From Flavipsychrobacter stenotrophus (GTDB lineage: Bacteria; Bacteroidota; Bacteroidia; Chitinophagales; Chitinophagaceae), in contig CANBQQ010000036.1 of the NCBI GenBank assembly GCA_947371715.1, positions 1-14,325 on the forward strand: DNA of 14,325 nucleotides, read 5' to 3'. Shown piece by piece: positions 1 through 7,118 of this stretch (positions within the stretch are counted from its first letter, which is position 1; each line of letters starts with the position of its first letter). The notes beneath the pieces were generated by a model, which saw only the letters and a program-made list of their open reading frames with translations, made no database searches and was not told the DNA's origin. The position numbers and the translations under genes were made by a program.

Positions 1-804
1 AATGACAATGGCATATCGCATGAGCCTTAATCTTGGTTGCGGCTTTTCTTTCCTCAGTTGGTCTTTCTGCGGATCGTTGTAAGGTATTGAAGCCAGCAGC
101 TCGTCATGTTTTTTGCTAAATGCCAGCTTTATTTCTGCACCCGGCCACAAAACGCCGCTTTTGTTTTGACTGTTTTTATAAGAGTTTTCCCCTTTCAGCT
201 CTTTGCATATCCTTACGGCGATGTATATTGTTGCAAATGACTCTTTATAGATATCATGTGCCCACTCTAAAACCTTGATGAGTTTTTCGCAGCGGTCAAT
301 GTGTAGCGGCAGCGATTGGTTAGGGTGATCGGAATCTATCGTTAATTGGTAAGACGTGTCATAACTTGCTGATGCCCATTTGCACACCTCGTCAACTATT
401 CGTGAGGTCATCTCCATTGGTGTGAGGCGATCTTCATAAGCTTTTATCGCTAGTCCGAAATCTTTAATGAGTGCATCTACGTCCAGTTCATCGAGCGACG
501 CAGACCAGGCATAACAGTAGGCCCTCCCGAAATAGGCTTCCGCCGAATAACGATCGATCTCCAGTACCTTATTGTAAGTGGTTGTTGCCTCGTCGTAGTT
601 GTTGGCCGACCTGGCACGTAAGGCATATGCCAGTAAGGTGGCTGTTTCGGAGGTGTGGTCTTGGGTTGCGGTACCATGTGTAATCACCTCCTCGGGTGCG
701 GGTCTGGTAAGCGGGTTTTGGCAATAACTACACAGTATAGCATCCTCATTATCGGCCAACAGATTTTTGGCGCCGCATGAACTACATACAATAGTTTGAC
801 TCAT
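1..804 (-). CDS. Zinc-ribbon and TPR-like protein, 3' end outside the window
   Basis: The minus strand is open for exactly 268 codons from an ATG at 804-802 to the left edge, with no stop, so the C-terminus is missing. The N-terminus carries a CX2C-X14-CX2C zinc ribbon (C7, C10, C25, C28), beginning MSQTIVCSSCGAKN. Residues about 56-100 (including YDEATTTYNKVLEIDRYSAEAYFGRA) read like one or two TPR helices. The rest is a helical, charged region with no motif I recognise and no signal peptide or membrane segment, so it is probably cytoplasmic. Zinc-ribbon plus TPR proteins often act as scaffolds or regulators, but nothing here fixes a partner. It is divergent from moxR across a 180-bp gap (805-984), which must hold both promoters. 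That gap shows only short AT-rich repeats, such as an ATTAA-TCG-TTAAT palindrome at 948-960, and no clear Shine-Dalgarno site. The reading frame is secure; the function is unknown. Confidence 0.8.
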   Translation of the reverse strand, partial: MSQTIVCSSCGAKNLLADNEDAILCSYCQNPLTRPAPEEVITHGTATQDHTSETATLLAYALRARSANNYDEATTTYNKVLEIDRYSAEAYFGRAYCYAWSASLDELDVDALIKDFGLAIKAYEDRLTPMEMTSRIVDEVCKWASASYDTSYQLTIDSDHPNQSLPLHIDRCEKLIKVLEWAHDIYKESFATIYIAVRICKELKGENSYKNSQNKSGVLWPGAEIKLAFSKKHDELLASIPYNDPQKDQLRKEKPQPRLRLMRYAIVI

Positions 805-984
805 ATTGATCAGGCTGTTTTTCCGGTGTCACGAAACTAAGCTATTATTTGTTTGGTAGTTAAGGTGTTGTGGTAGGTTCCTTATTGTCTAATGTTTGGC
901 ATCACCTTTTCACAAAAAATTAGAAAGCATATATTTTTTCATCCGCTATTAATCGTTAATCTTGTACAAAAGAAATTAAGCCCA

Positions 985-1974
985 ATGGATATCCCTGTTT
1001 CAGAAGCTTTGAATATAGATGCAACGGTTGCTATAAAGCAGCTGGTAGATAATGTAGAGACCGTTATCCGCGGTAAACGTAAACAAATAGAAATGGTGGT
1101 TACCTGCCTGCTGGCGGGTGGTCATATATTGATGGAAGATAACCCCGGTACGGGTAAGACAGTGCTGGCACGTACGCTGGCGCAGTGCATCAGTGGTGAA
1201 AGGGAAGGGGAGCATGTGGTGTTCAAACGTATTCAGTTCACCCCCGATCTGTTGCCTATGGACCTGATAGGCTCTCATATATTTGATGACGCTAATAAAG
1301 AGTTTGTATTTAAGAAAGGTCCGCTGTTCTGCAATGTGCTGCTGGCCGATGAAATAAACCGTGCATCGCCTAAGGTGCAGAGTGCTTTGCTGGAAGCTAT
1401 GGCCGAGCAGCAGATCACATCGGGCGACACTACTTTGAAACTGGAGCGTATGTTCTTTACCATAGCTACGCAGAACCCTGTGGAAATGGAAGGCACTTAT
1501 CCATTGCCCGCTGCCCAGCTGGATCGTTTTTACATGAAGATCTATTTCGGCTATGTGGATGAAGCAACCGAACTGAATATATACCGCGAGTACCTGGATA
1601 TTGCCCGCAATCTTATAGAGCTGACACAGGTGCTGAGTATGAAGGATATACTGGACCTGCAGGCGCAGGCGGGAGCTGTATTTGTTCATGACGAGATTGT
1701 ACGTGCTGTAAGTAACATTGTCCGCCAGACCCGTGAACACCAGGATATATCACTTGGCGCATCTACCCGTAGTGGTATTGCGTTCCTTAAATGCCTGCGT
1801 GCCTATGCGCTCGTACAGGGTCGCACCTATGTAATAGAAGATGATGTTAAGGATATAGCCCGTGCGGTACTCGACCATCGTCTGATCTACCGCAATAAAG
1901 ACGGTAAGCAAAAGGCACTGGATTCTATTATCAACAAAGAGGCTGACAGACTGGCGAAGTTGAAGTTGTATTAG
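985..1974 (+). CDS. moxR: MoxR-family AAA+ ATPase
   Basis: A 329-residue AAA+ ATPase of the MoxR family, whose members act as ATP-driven chaperones, often for metal-cofactor or von Willebrand-domain proteins. Visible motifs are Walker A NPGTGKT (residues 53-59), Walker B LLADEINRA (D122, E123), and the sensor-1/pore segment ATQNPVEMEGTYPLPAAQLD (N164 as sensor Asn). A C-terminal lid region has the family-typical RTREH and GASTRSG. The frame is open back to an ATG at 892, but the extra 31 residues are hydrophobic and atypical. The ATG at 985 gives MDIPVSEALN and the usual family length, so I prefer it. No DUF58 or von Willebrand gene follows within the window, although moxR usually heads such a cluster. 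The TAG stop (1972-1974) overlaps the first unit of a 7-bp tandem repeat. It is probably transcribed alone from the 805-984 gap. Confidence 0.9.
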   Translation: MDIPVSEALNIDATVAIKQLVDNVETVIRGKRKQIEMVVTCLLAGGHILMEDNPGTGKTVLARTLAQCISGEREGEHVVFKRIQFTPDLLPMDLIGSHIFDDANKEFVFKKGPLFCNVLLADEINRASPKVQSALLEAMAEQQITSGDTTLKLERMFFTIATQNPVEMEGTYPLPAAQLDRFYMKIYFGYVDEATELNIYREYLDIARNLIELTQVLSMKDILDLQAQAGAVFVHDEIVRAVSNIVRQTREHQDISLGASTRSGIAFLKCLRAYALVQGRTYVIEDDVKDIARAVLDHRLIYRNKDGKQKALDSIINKEADRLAKLKLY

Positions 1975-2017
1975 TCGTAAGTCATAAGTCGTAAGTCATA
2001 AGTCATGAGTCGTAAGT
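1973..2017 (+). repeat. 7-bp tandem repeat array starting in the moxR stop codon
   Basis: Six consecutive heptamers of the form AGTC(G/A)T(A/G) run from 1973 to 2014, followed by a partial AGT. The first unit includes the last two bases of the moxR TAG stop. Because each unit carries a TAA or TGA offset by seven bases, the array puts stop codons in all three forward frames. The same heptamer occurs in inverted orientation at 2116-2128 and at 10219-10242. This is a microsatellite-like element; function unknown. Confidence 0.85.
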
Positions 2018-2115
2018 GGGAATGGAGTCGAAAGCTATGATTATGACATTCTTATTTAATGCCACGATTATTCAGGTAATTGAAATAGCTAATGTAACTT
2101 TCTGTCTTTTATTTA

Positions 2116-2128
2116 GACTTACGACTTA
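2116..2128 (-). repeat. Inverted partial copy of the AGTCGTA heptamer
   Basis: GACTTACGACTTA is the reverse complement of nearly two heptamer units of the array at 1973-2017, about 100 bp away. RNA through this gap could pair the two into a long stem. No run of T follows that would make it a canonical terminator. Confidence 0.6.
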
Positions 2129-2183
2129 AAAACATTCATTCCTGCCGTTAACTAATGGCTAACTATAATAGCTTGCCGATTAC

Positions 2184-2215
2184 TTGGTAATAAATTGCGT
2201 AATGAGGTAATATTG
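2184..2215 (+). promoter_or_regulatory. Candidate Bacteroidota-type promoter for the transporter gene
   Basis: TTG (2184-2186) is followed after 21 bases by TAATATTG (2208-2215), one mismatch from the Bacteroidota -7 element TAnnTTTG. The element ends 36 bases before the ATG at 2252. An AGAGGG stretch lies just before that ATG and could serve as a weak ribosome-binding site. Motif match only. Confidence 0.35.
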
Positions 2216-2251
2216 TGCTTAGATTATATAAATCAATAACAGAGGGCACTG

Positions 2252-5200
2252 ATGGCGAAAAATAGTGATTTGCAAATGGGTAATATACGTGAGGTAGAAC
2301 CACCCAGGGTGCGCCACTTATTAATATACTATTTCTTTCAGGGGATAGGGTTGTCCCTATTTTTCACGGTTGCTACATCATTGTTCTTATCATCGTTTGT
2401 AGCTGCCGATCTGCCACTTGCTTTTGTATCTGCTGCCGTTGCCATGATAGTAGTGGGTGGTATATATAACTTCATAGAGCGCAGGTTGGTCATCTACCGG
2501 CGTGCATTTCTATTGATAGTTATCGCCGCGTCCATACTTATATTTTACCTAGGCATGCAGGCGCAGGCGGCCACATGGGTGCCATTTGTTATGTTCATAT
2601 GGTGCAGAGTAGTGTTCTTGATCACCGATCTGGAGTTCTGGGGACTATCTAATTTGCTATTTGATACCCGCGATTCTAAAAGTCTTTTTGGGTGGATAAG
2701 TATGCGCGATGTGCCGGCGAAGGTTATCGGCTTTTTCTCTGTAGGATTATTACTGCCTGTATTTGAGTTACAATCACTGTTGTTATTTTCCGTCGTTGCA
2801 TTTTTTGTCAACTTTTTTGTCATTCGCCAGTTACTCGATCCGCGCTATGCAAGAGATATAAAACCTGCGCCGGTAAAACAGGCAGGTGACCTGCGGCGCA
2901 GATTGTTCAGATTCCGCGGTTCAGGATTGCTTGTGTTGATGTGTGCGCTCGGCATTATTGGTGTGCTGTTATTTTCTGTTGTTAACTTTTCCTTTCTATC
3001 GCTGGTAGAGGATAAGTTTCATAAGGCATCGGAACTGGCGGCGTATTTAGGCCTTATATATGGGGTAGCCAATATTCTTATTGCGGGTGGTAAAACCTTT
3101 ATGACCAATAAGGTGTTATCGCGCCTGGGAGCTAAGACATCGATGTTGATATTGCCGGTTTTTATTATAGCAGTGGCTGCGGTTATTCTTGCCAAAGTTG
3201 GCAGTAGTGAAGAGCGGGTGTTGTTTTGTTTCACCCTCTTCCTGGCAGGCGGTGCTATGTTCAAGGAAGTATTTTATGAACCTATTTTTGTCAGTCTGTC
3301 ACAACCCTTGCCTACATCAGTAAGAAACAGGGCTTATGTAATAGTTCATGCATTTGCTGAGTCGGGTGGTCTTGCGCTGGCGGGTATATTGATATATTAT
3401 GTTTTTGGGCGTGTATCTCATCCGGACCCCAATCTGGCCACTAATATAATAGCCGGACTTTCTGTAGTATGGAGTGTGCTTATACTTATAACTTTCAGAA
3501 AATATGTTATTGCATTTAAGGGAGCCATCGCCAGAAGGGTATTAGTAACCAGGGCTGTTGATTCATTTAATAGTTTTTCGCAGGCCATAATGAGGGAGAA
3601 GCTGGAGAGCCGCGAGCCAGATGATGTGATCTACGCACATGAGATATGCTCTGATAGTAACGTTCACTTTTTTGAGACGGAACTAGGCAGGTTGCTGCGG
3701 CATGAGTCTGAAAAGGTAAGGAAATATGCGTTGGAGAAGATGTCAGTAGATACACCTTTCAGCGATACTGATGTATTGATATACCTGGCGGTTACAGATC
3801 CTACCATAGAAGTGAAGGAACTGGCTATCATTCATTGTGGTGCCAGATACAGAGATAGCTTTGGAGAGCAGTATAACAGTTTCCTGGAGAATCCTGATCT
3901 GCGCATCAAGCAAGCGGCCATTAAAGGGCTGATGGAAAGTGGGAACCCGGAGATCATAATGATAGCAGGGCACAAGCTGAACGACCTGCTGGTGTCGACT
4001 GAGGCTGCTCAGAATGTAATTGGCGCTACCGTAATTGGAGACATGCACCTGAATAGTCACTACAGGCATCTGCTAAAATTCTTTGATCATGAGGATATTA
4101 GTGTGCGTAAGGCAGCCATTATTGCTGCCGGAAAGCTCACGCACCCTAAGCTGATGTCGGCATTGTTCTTATTGCTTGCGGACAGGCACCAGAGCGATGA
4201 TGTAGTGAAATCGCTGAGCAATTACCAGAAGGATGTGGTGAATCATCTACTGGAAAACAAGGGCCTGCTGGAGCGTTACCCTGATGATATTCTGAAACTC
4301 TGTGGATATATAGAAGAGAAGATAGCGGCAATGATCATTTGCATGTACCTGCTACCACCGGCAGATACTGAATTGCTGGATGGTTGCCTGCAGGCGCTCT
4401 ACCTGATGAACAATGAGAAGGTAGATGTGGACAGAGGGGTACTGGAACTGAAACTTGTTAACGTGGGTGCGTTGATACATTCGAGTCTGCACTACATAGA
4501 CCAGCTGCCCGATAGCGCTGTACTACTGAAGGAGGCATTTACGGCAGAGATCAGGAATGCGAAAAGAAGATTGTTGCTGCTGTTGTCGCTCATGTACAAC
4601 AAAGAAACGTTTAGTAAGATCATAGCTGCATACGATAAGGCGGGCGATAAAAAAGCGCCTGCTGCGAAGATGATGGAAGCTGCGTTCGATGAAAATCATA
4701 AGAAGCGTTTCCTGCCCATATTTGAGTTGACCGATAATGCGGCATTGAAGGCGCACCTGGCCCAGTTCTACCAACTGCAGGTAAAAGAAGATATAAGTGA
4801 AGCGGTGTTGATGGGTAAGAAGAAAAGTATATTCCTGTTGTGGACACAGGCAGCTGCTTTGTATACCTACCTGCTGGAGCTCTCTGATGATGTACTACAG
4901 ATGTATAAGGACCATCATGAAAAGATGATCTTTGAAATGGTGCAACTGGCATTAAGTCGTAAGCCATTTGCACTGCGATTGATAGAAGATGAGTCGAACG
5001 CTAGCTTTACGATAGACCAGGAGCATGACGATGCACTATTATATATAGAGAAGATCGTGGTGTTGAAGACCATTCCTATTTTTGAAAACTTTACCCAGTC
5101 TATGTTTTCTGCTATCTGCGATATAATGCAGGAGGAGCGCTATTCGGCCAATGGTGTATTGTACGGCGAAGGTGAGCCGGGTAACAGCATGTTCATTATC

Positions 5201-5422
5201 TACTATGGTACCGTGTCTATGTTCAACGGTGTGGCCGAGATCATGCGACAGGGAGGTAAGGAGATAATAGTGAAGATAGATACTCCGGGTCAGGAGCTGG
5301 CGTCGGCTAAGGCACTAACAGATACATTGCTGTTCAGGATCAATAAAGAAGACATTGATGCTTTGAAGGCTACTCAGCCGGTAATGGCGCAGAGTATGTT
5401 GCGGATGTTTAGTACGGTGTAA
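2252..5422 (+). CDS. NTT/MFS-like membrane transporter fused to HEAT repeats and a cNMP-binding-like domain
   Basis: A 1056-residue, three-part protein. Residues about 20-430 are strongly hydrophobic and suggest 11-12 membrane helices. Segments such as RDSKSLFGWISMRDVPAKVIGFF and the loops with charged residues between helices resemble the ATP/ADP-translocase-like (NTT) and MFS transporters. Residues about 470-900 are soluble and helical with HEAT-like units, for example around 546 (NPDLRIKQAAIKGLMESGNP) and 611 (HEDISVRKAAIIAAGKLTHP). Residues 941-1056 resemble a cyclic-nucleotide-binding beta-roll (IPIFENFTQSMFSAI, YGEGEPGNSMFIIYYGTVSM). They lack the usual phosphate-binding cassette with its GE and Arg-Thr/Ser-Ala residues, so ligand binding is doubtful. 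NTT transporters with appended HEAT and cNMP domains have been described in bacteria including Bacteroidota, from memory. The substrate is unknown; a nucleotide is only a family-based guess. It stands alone and converges on the KamA operon. Confidence 0.75.
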   Translation: MAKNSDLQMGNIREVEPPRVRHLLIYYFFQGIGLSLFFTVATSLFLSSFVAADLPLAFVSAAVAMIVVGGIYNFIERRLVIYRRAFLLIVIAASILIFYLGMQAQAATWVPFVMFIWCRVVFLITDLEFWGLSNLLFDTRDSKSLFGWISMRDVPAKVIGFFSVGLLLPVFELQSLLLFSVVAFFVNFFVIRQLLDPRYARDIKPAPVKQAGDLRRRLFRFRGSGLLVLMCALGIIGVLLFSVVNFSFLSLVEDKFHKASELAAYLGLIYGVANILIAGGKTFMTNKVLSRLGAKTSMLILPVFIIAVAAVILAKVGSSEERVLFCFTLFLAGGAMFKEVFYEPIFVSLSQPLPTSVRNRAYVIVHAFAESGGLALAGILIYYVFGRVSHPDPNLATNIIAGLSVVWSVLILITFRKYVIAFKGAIARRVLVTRAVDSFNSFSQAIMREKLESREPDDVIYAHEICSDSNVHFFETELGRLLRHESEKVRKYALEKMSVDTPFSDTDVLIYLAVTDPTIEVKELAIIHCGARYRDSFGEQYNSFLENPDLRIKQAAIKGLMESGNPEIIMIAGHKLNDLLVSTEAAQNVIGATVIGDMHLNSHYRHLLKFFDHEDISVRKAAIIAAGKLTHPKLMSALFLLLADRHQSDDVVKSLSNYQKDVVNHLLENKGLLERYPDDILKLCGYIEEKIAAMIICMYLLPPADTELLDGCLQALYLMNNEKVDVDRGVLELKLVNVGALIHSSLHYIDQLPDSAVLLKEAFTAEIRNAKRRLLLLLSLMYNKETFSKIIAAYDKAGDKKAPAAKMMEAAFDENHKKRFLPIFELTDNAALKAHLAQFYQLQVKEDISEAVLMGKKKSIFLLWTQAAALYTYLLELSDDVLQMYKDHHEKMIFEMVQLALSRKPFALRLIEDESNASFTIDQEHDDALLYIEKIVVLKTIPIFENFTQSMFSAICDIMQEERYSANGVLYGEGEPGNSMFIIYYGTVSMFNGVAEIMRQGGKEIIVKIDTPGQELASAKALTDTLLFRINKEDIDALKATQPVMAQSMLRMFSTV

Positions 5423-5426
5423 TAAT

Positions 5427-5454
5427 AAGTCAAAAGGCAAAAGTGAAAACCTAA
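5427..5454 (+). repeat. Degenerate 7-bp periodic array after the transporter stop codon
   Basis: Four heptamers in register, AAGTCAA, AAGGCAA, AAGTGAA and AACCTAA, begin four bases after the TAA stop at 5420-5422. The unit differs from AGTCGTA, but the seven-base period and the position just after a stop codon match the arrays at 1973 and 10219. The last unit is poor. Confidence 0.5.
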
Positions 5455-5515
5455 AGGTGATTACTCTGGCGCATTCTTAATAGCCTGCGCTTGTGTGATA
5501 GTTATTTTGATTTCA

Positions 5516-5547
5516 GATTTGACAACTTTTTGGAAAGTTGTCAAATC
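5516..5547. terminator. 32-bp dispersed palindrome at a convergent junction, copy 1 (probable bidirectional terminator)
   Basis: A perfect 14-bp stem, GATTTGACAACTTT (5516-5529) with its complement AAAGTTGTCAAATC (5534-5547), closes a TTGG loop. It lies 94 bases past the transporter stop and 12 bases past the KamA stop, where two genes converge. A second copy at 11175-11208 differs at a single loop base over these 32 positions. No T-run follows on either strand, so it is not a textbook intrinsic terminator. Position and symmetry suggest a bidirectional one or a REP-like element. Confidence 0.75.
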
Positions 5548-5559
5548 CAGCCTGGTAGG

Positions 5560-6492
5560 TTATTTCAATTCATGCTTTGTGTTTTTGAAGTCGGTTATTG
5601 TTCCGTTATTTTCGTTGATAAAATTTAGAGGTACGGGAATTTTACCGTGTCCGTCTTCTACATCTATTATATAGGTAGGGCAGGCAATGCCGCTAAGGGT
5701 TGCTGTTAACTGCGTGGCTATCTCTTTTTCCTTTTCTATATCTACCGCAAAATGCTGAATGCCTTTTACTGCATCGCAATGATAGAGATAGTAGGGTATA
5801 ACACCTGTGTAGTGCAGTTGGGTGTATAATTGATGTAGTGTTTTGTAATTGTCGTTGATGCCTTTAAGAAAGACCGTTTGTGAGAGTAAGGTGACTTTGT
5901 GGCTGCGCAACATGGCTATTGTTGCCAGTGCCTGCTCAGTAAGTTCGTCGGGATGGTTTATGTGTAATAATATATAGAATGGTCTCCGTTTTGCAATCTC
6001 ATCTATCAATGACAATAGTAACTGAACAGCATCCGACTGAAATGCTTCAGGTAATTGCAAGGGTAGACGAGTGCCGATGCGGAAGACCTTTATGCTATTA
6101 ATTTCCTTTAGTTGTTGTAATAGTTGATAAGTGAGTTTGGCTGTGTAGAATGGATCGCCACCCGATAAGATCACATCATCGATCTCGGGGTGTTGATACA
6201 GGTAAGTGATAATGTTGTTGATGTTATCATCGGTCAACGTGCCTTCCGCATTGCCTATCTGGCGGATACGGGTACAGAAGCGGCAATGAGCTGCGCATTG
6301 GTAACTTACTTTTATGAGTGCTCTATTACTGTATTTATGTACAAGTCCTTTTACTACTTCATGATCGTCTTCATGTAACGGGTCATTGTAAGTGTCATCT
6401 GCAAATGGTTCAGATTCACTAATATAATATTGGTCGGCGATAGAAGCGCTGACTGCAATTGATCTTAGATACGGTGTTGTTTTTTCTCTCAC
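5560..6492 (-). CDS. KamA-family radical SAM aminomutase (predicted lysine 2,3-aminomutase-like)
   Basis: A 310-residue radical SAM enzyme. The CX3CX2C cluster motif is C66, C70, C73 (CAAHCRFCTR), followed by ILSGGDPF (109-115), typical of the KamA family, which moves an amino group from C2 to C3 using SAM and PLP. By my hand alignment D240 (HCDAVKG), D277 (YIID) and K284 (GHGKIPV) correspond to D293, D330 and the PLP Lys K337 of Clostridium subterminale lysine 2,3-aminomutase. The spacings (37 and 7) are identical, which favours lysine as substrate. The PLP loop reads VEDGHGK where classical enzymes have PGGGGK. The protein is about 100 residues shorter than clostridial KamA, near the size of EF-P beta-lysylating EpmB. 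The start is GTG (6492-6490), overlapping the upstream TGA as GTGA, so translation is probably coupled to the GNAT gene. EpmB-like or another beta-amino acid role is possible. Confidence 0.85.
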   Translation of the reverse strand: MREKTTPYLRSIAVSASIADQYYISESEPFADDTYNDPLHEDDHEVVKGLVHKYSNRALIKVSYQCAAHCRFCTRIRQIGNAEGTLTDDNINNIITYLYQHPEIDDVILSGGDPFYTAKLTYQLLQQLKEINSIKVFRIGTRLPLQLPEAFQSDAVQLLLSLIDEIAKRRPFYILLHINHPDELTEQALATIAMLRSHKVTLLSQTVFLKGINDNYKTLHQLYTQLHYTGVIPYYLYHCDAVKGIQHFAVDIEKEKEIATQLTATLSGIACPTYIIDVEDGHGKIPVPLNFINENNGTITDFKNTKHELK

Positions 6493-7118
6493 GACAGGTC
6501 TATAGTTTGAGACTGAACAAAAGAATATAGTGGATGAGCTTTGGCGCGCTCGTAGAACTCTGCTGATTCAACTAAGTGTATGTCTGAATTGATGTGTCCT
6601 ATGATGGGGTATGTTTCATCAATATTGCCTGCCTTCATGCCATTGGCTGCATTGACAAAAGGTATAGCGGCAAGGTTGCGAACAGGTTCATTTACTGTTG
6701 TTGCAAACAGTGTTTCGTGCCCCATGGTAAATGCCCATGAAGTGATGTGATACGCCAATGCTACAGCGGCGCGTTTATGGCCGGTGAGAAAGGCAAACTG
6801 TTCGAAGTAACATAACTGCTGCGGTTCATATTTAGCAAGGTCTATCTGCCAAGTGGCGCTATGTCGGCGTATCCATACATCTGACTCGCGCAACTTATTA
6901 TCGGGGAAGATGATACCGAACCCTATGACCTTATTGTCCTCTTCAGCAACAAGGCAGTAGGATGTGTTAATGTAGTCTAGATAGGTAGCTTCGTCGGTAC
7001 CTAGTAAGAAGCCGCCTGTTGTTGTATTTGTATCATTGATAGTTAGTGGTAGCTGGTTCTTTATATATAGAAATGCTTTGGCATCCCCAGGTGTGGCCTT
7101 ACGTAGTTTTGTCTTCAT
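6489..7118 (-). CDS. GNAT-family N-acyltransferase-like protein
   Basis: A 209-residue protein with a GNAT-like layout: N-terminal KLRKATPGDAKAFLYIKNQ, strand CLVAEEDNKVIGFGIIF (55-71), and a central strand-helix block LCYFEQFAFLTGHKRAAVAL then AYHITSWAFTMGHETLFATTV (102-142). Asn143 and the following NEPVRNLAAIPFVNAANGM resemble the late GNAT segment that ends in a gain-of-function loop. The canonical Q/RxxGxG/A acetyl-CoA motif is not clearly present, so the family call is moderate and the donor could be acyl- rather than acetyl-CoA. No signal peptide or membrane helix is seen. Its ATG (7118) lies inside the desaturase gene, overlapping by 20 bases, and its TGA overlaps the KamA start, so the three are one operon. 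A KamA enzyme beside a GNAT recalls the ablA/ablB pair that makes N-epsilon-acetyl-beta-lysine; this protein is shorter than typical AblB, so that assignment is an inference. Confidence 0.6.
   Translation of the reverse strand: MKTKLRKATPGDAKAFLYIKNQLPLTINDTNTTTGGFLLGTDEATYLDYINTSYCLVAEEDNKVIGFGIIFPDNKLRESDVWIRRHSATWQIDLAKYEPQQLCYFEQFAFLTGHKRAAVALAYHITSWAFTMGHETLFATTVNEPVRNLAAIPFVNAANGMKAGNIDETYPIIGHINSDIHLVESAEFYERAKAHPLYSFVQSQTIDLS

Noticed and set aside
892..984. Upstream ATG that would extend MoxR by 31 residues
   Set aside because: The extension is hydrophobic and AT-driven, lies where the divergent promoters must be, and would make MoxR longer than its family.
1000..1740. 246-codon open frame on the minus strand opposite moxR
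   Set aside because: It lies wholly inside a well-supported AAA+ gene, is rich in His, Gln and Cys without any domain pattern, and is explained by the codon choice of the plus strand.
1973..2017. CRISPR-like array
   Set aside because: The units are 7 bp with no spacers, and there are no cas genes; it is a microsatellite.
5560..6492. Calling the KamA protein EpmB
   Set aside because: The second Asp of the lysine pocket is present at the KamA spacing, whereas from memory E. coli EpmB has a Glu there. No EF-P or epmA gene is nearby. It remains an alternative, not the main call.
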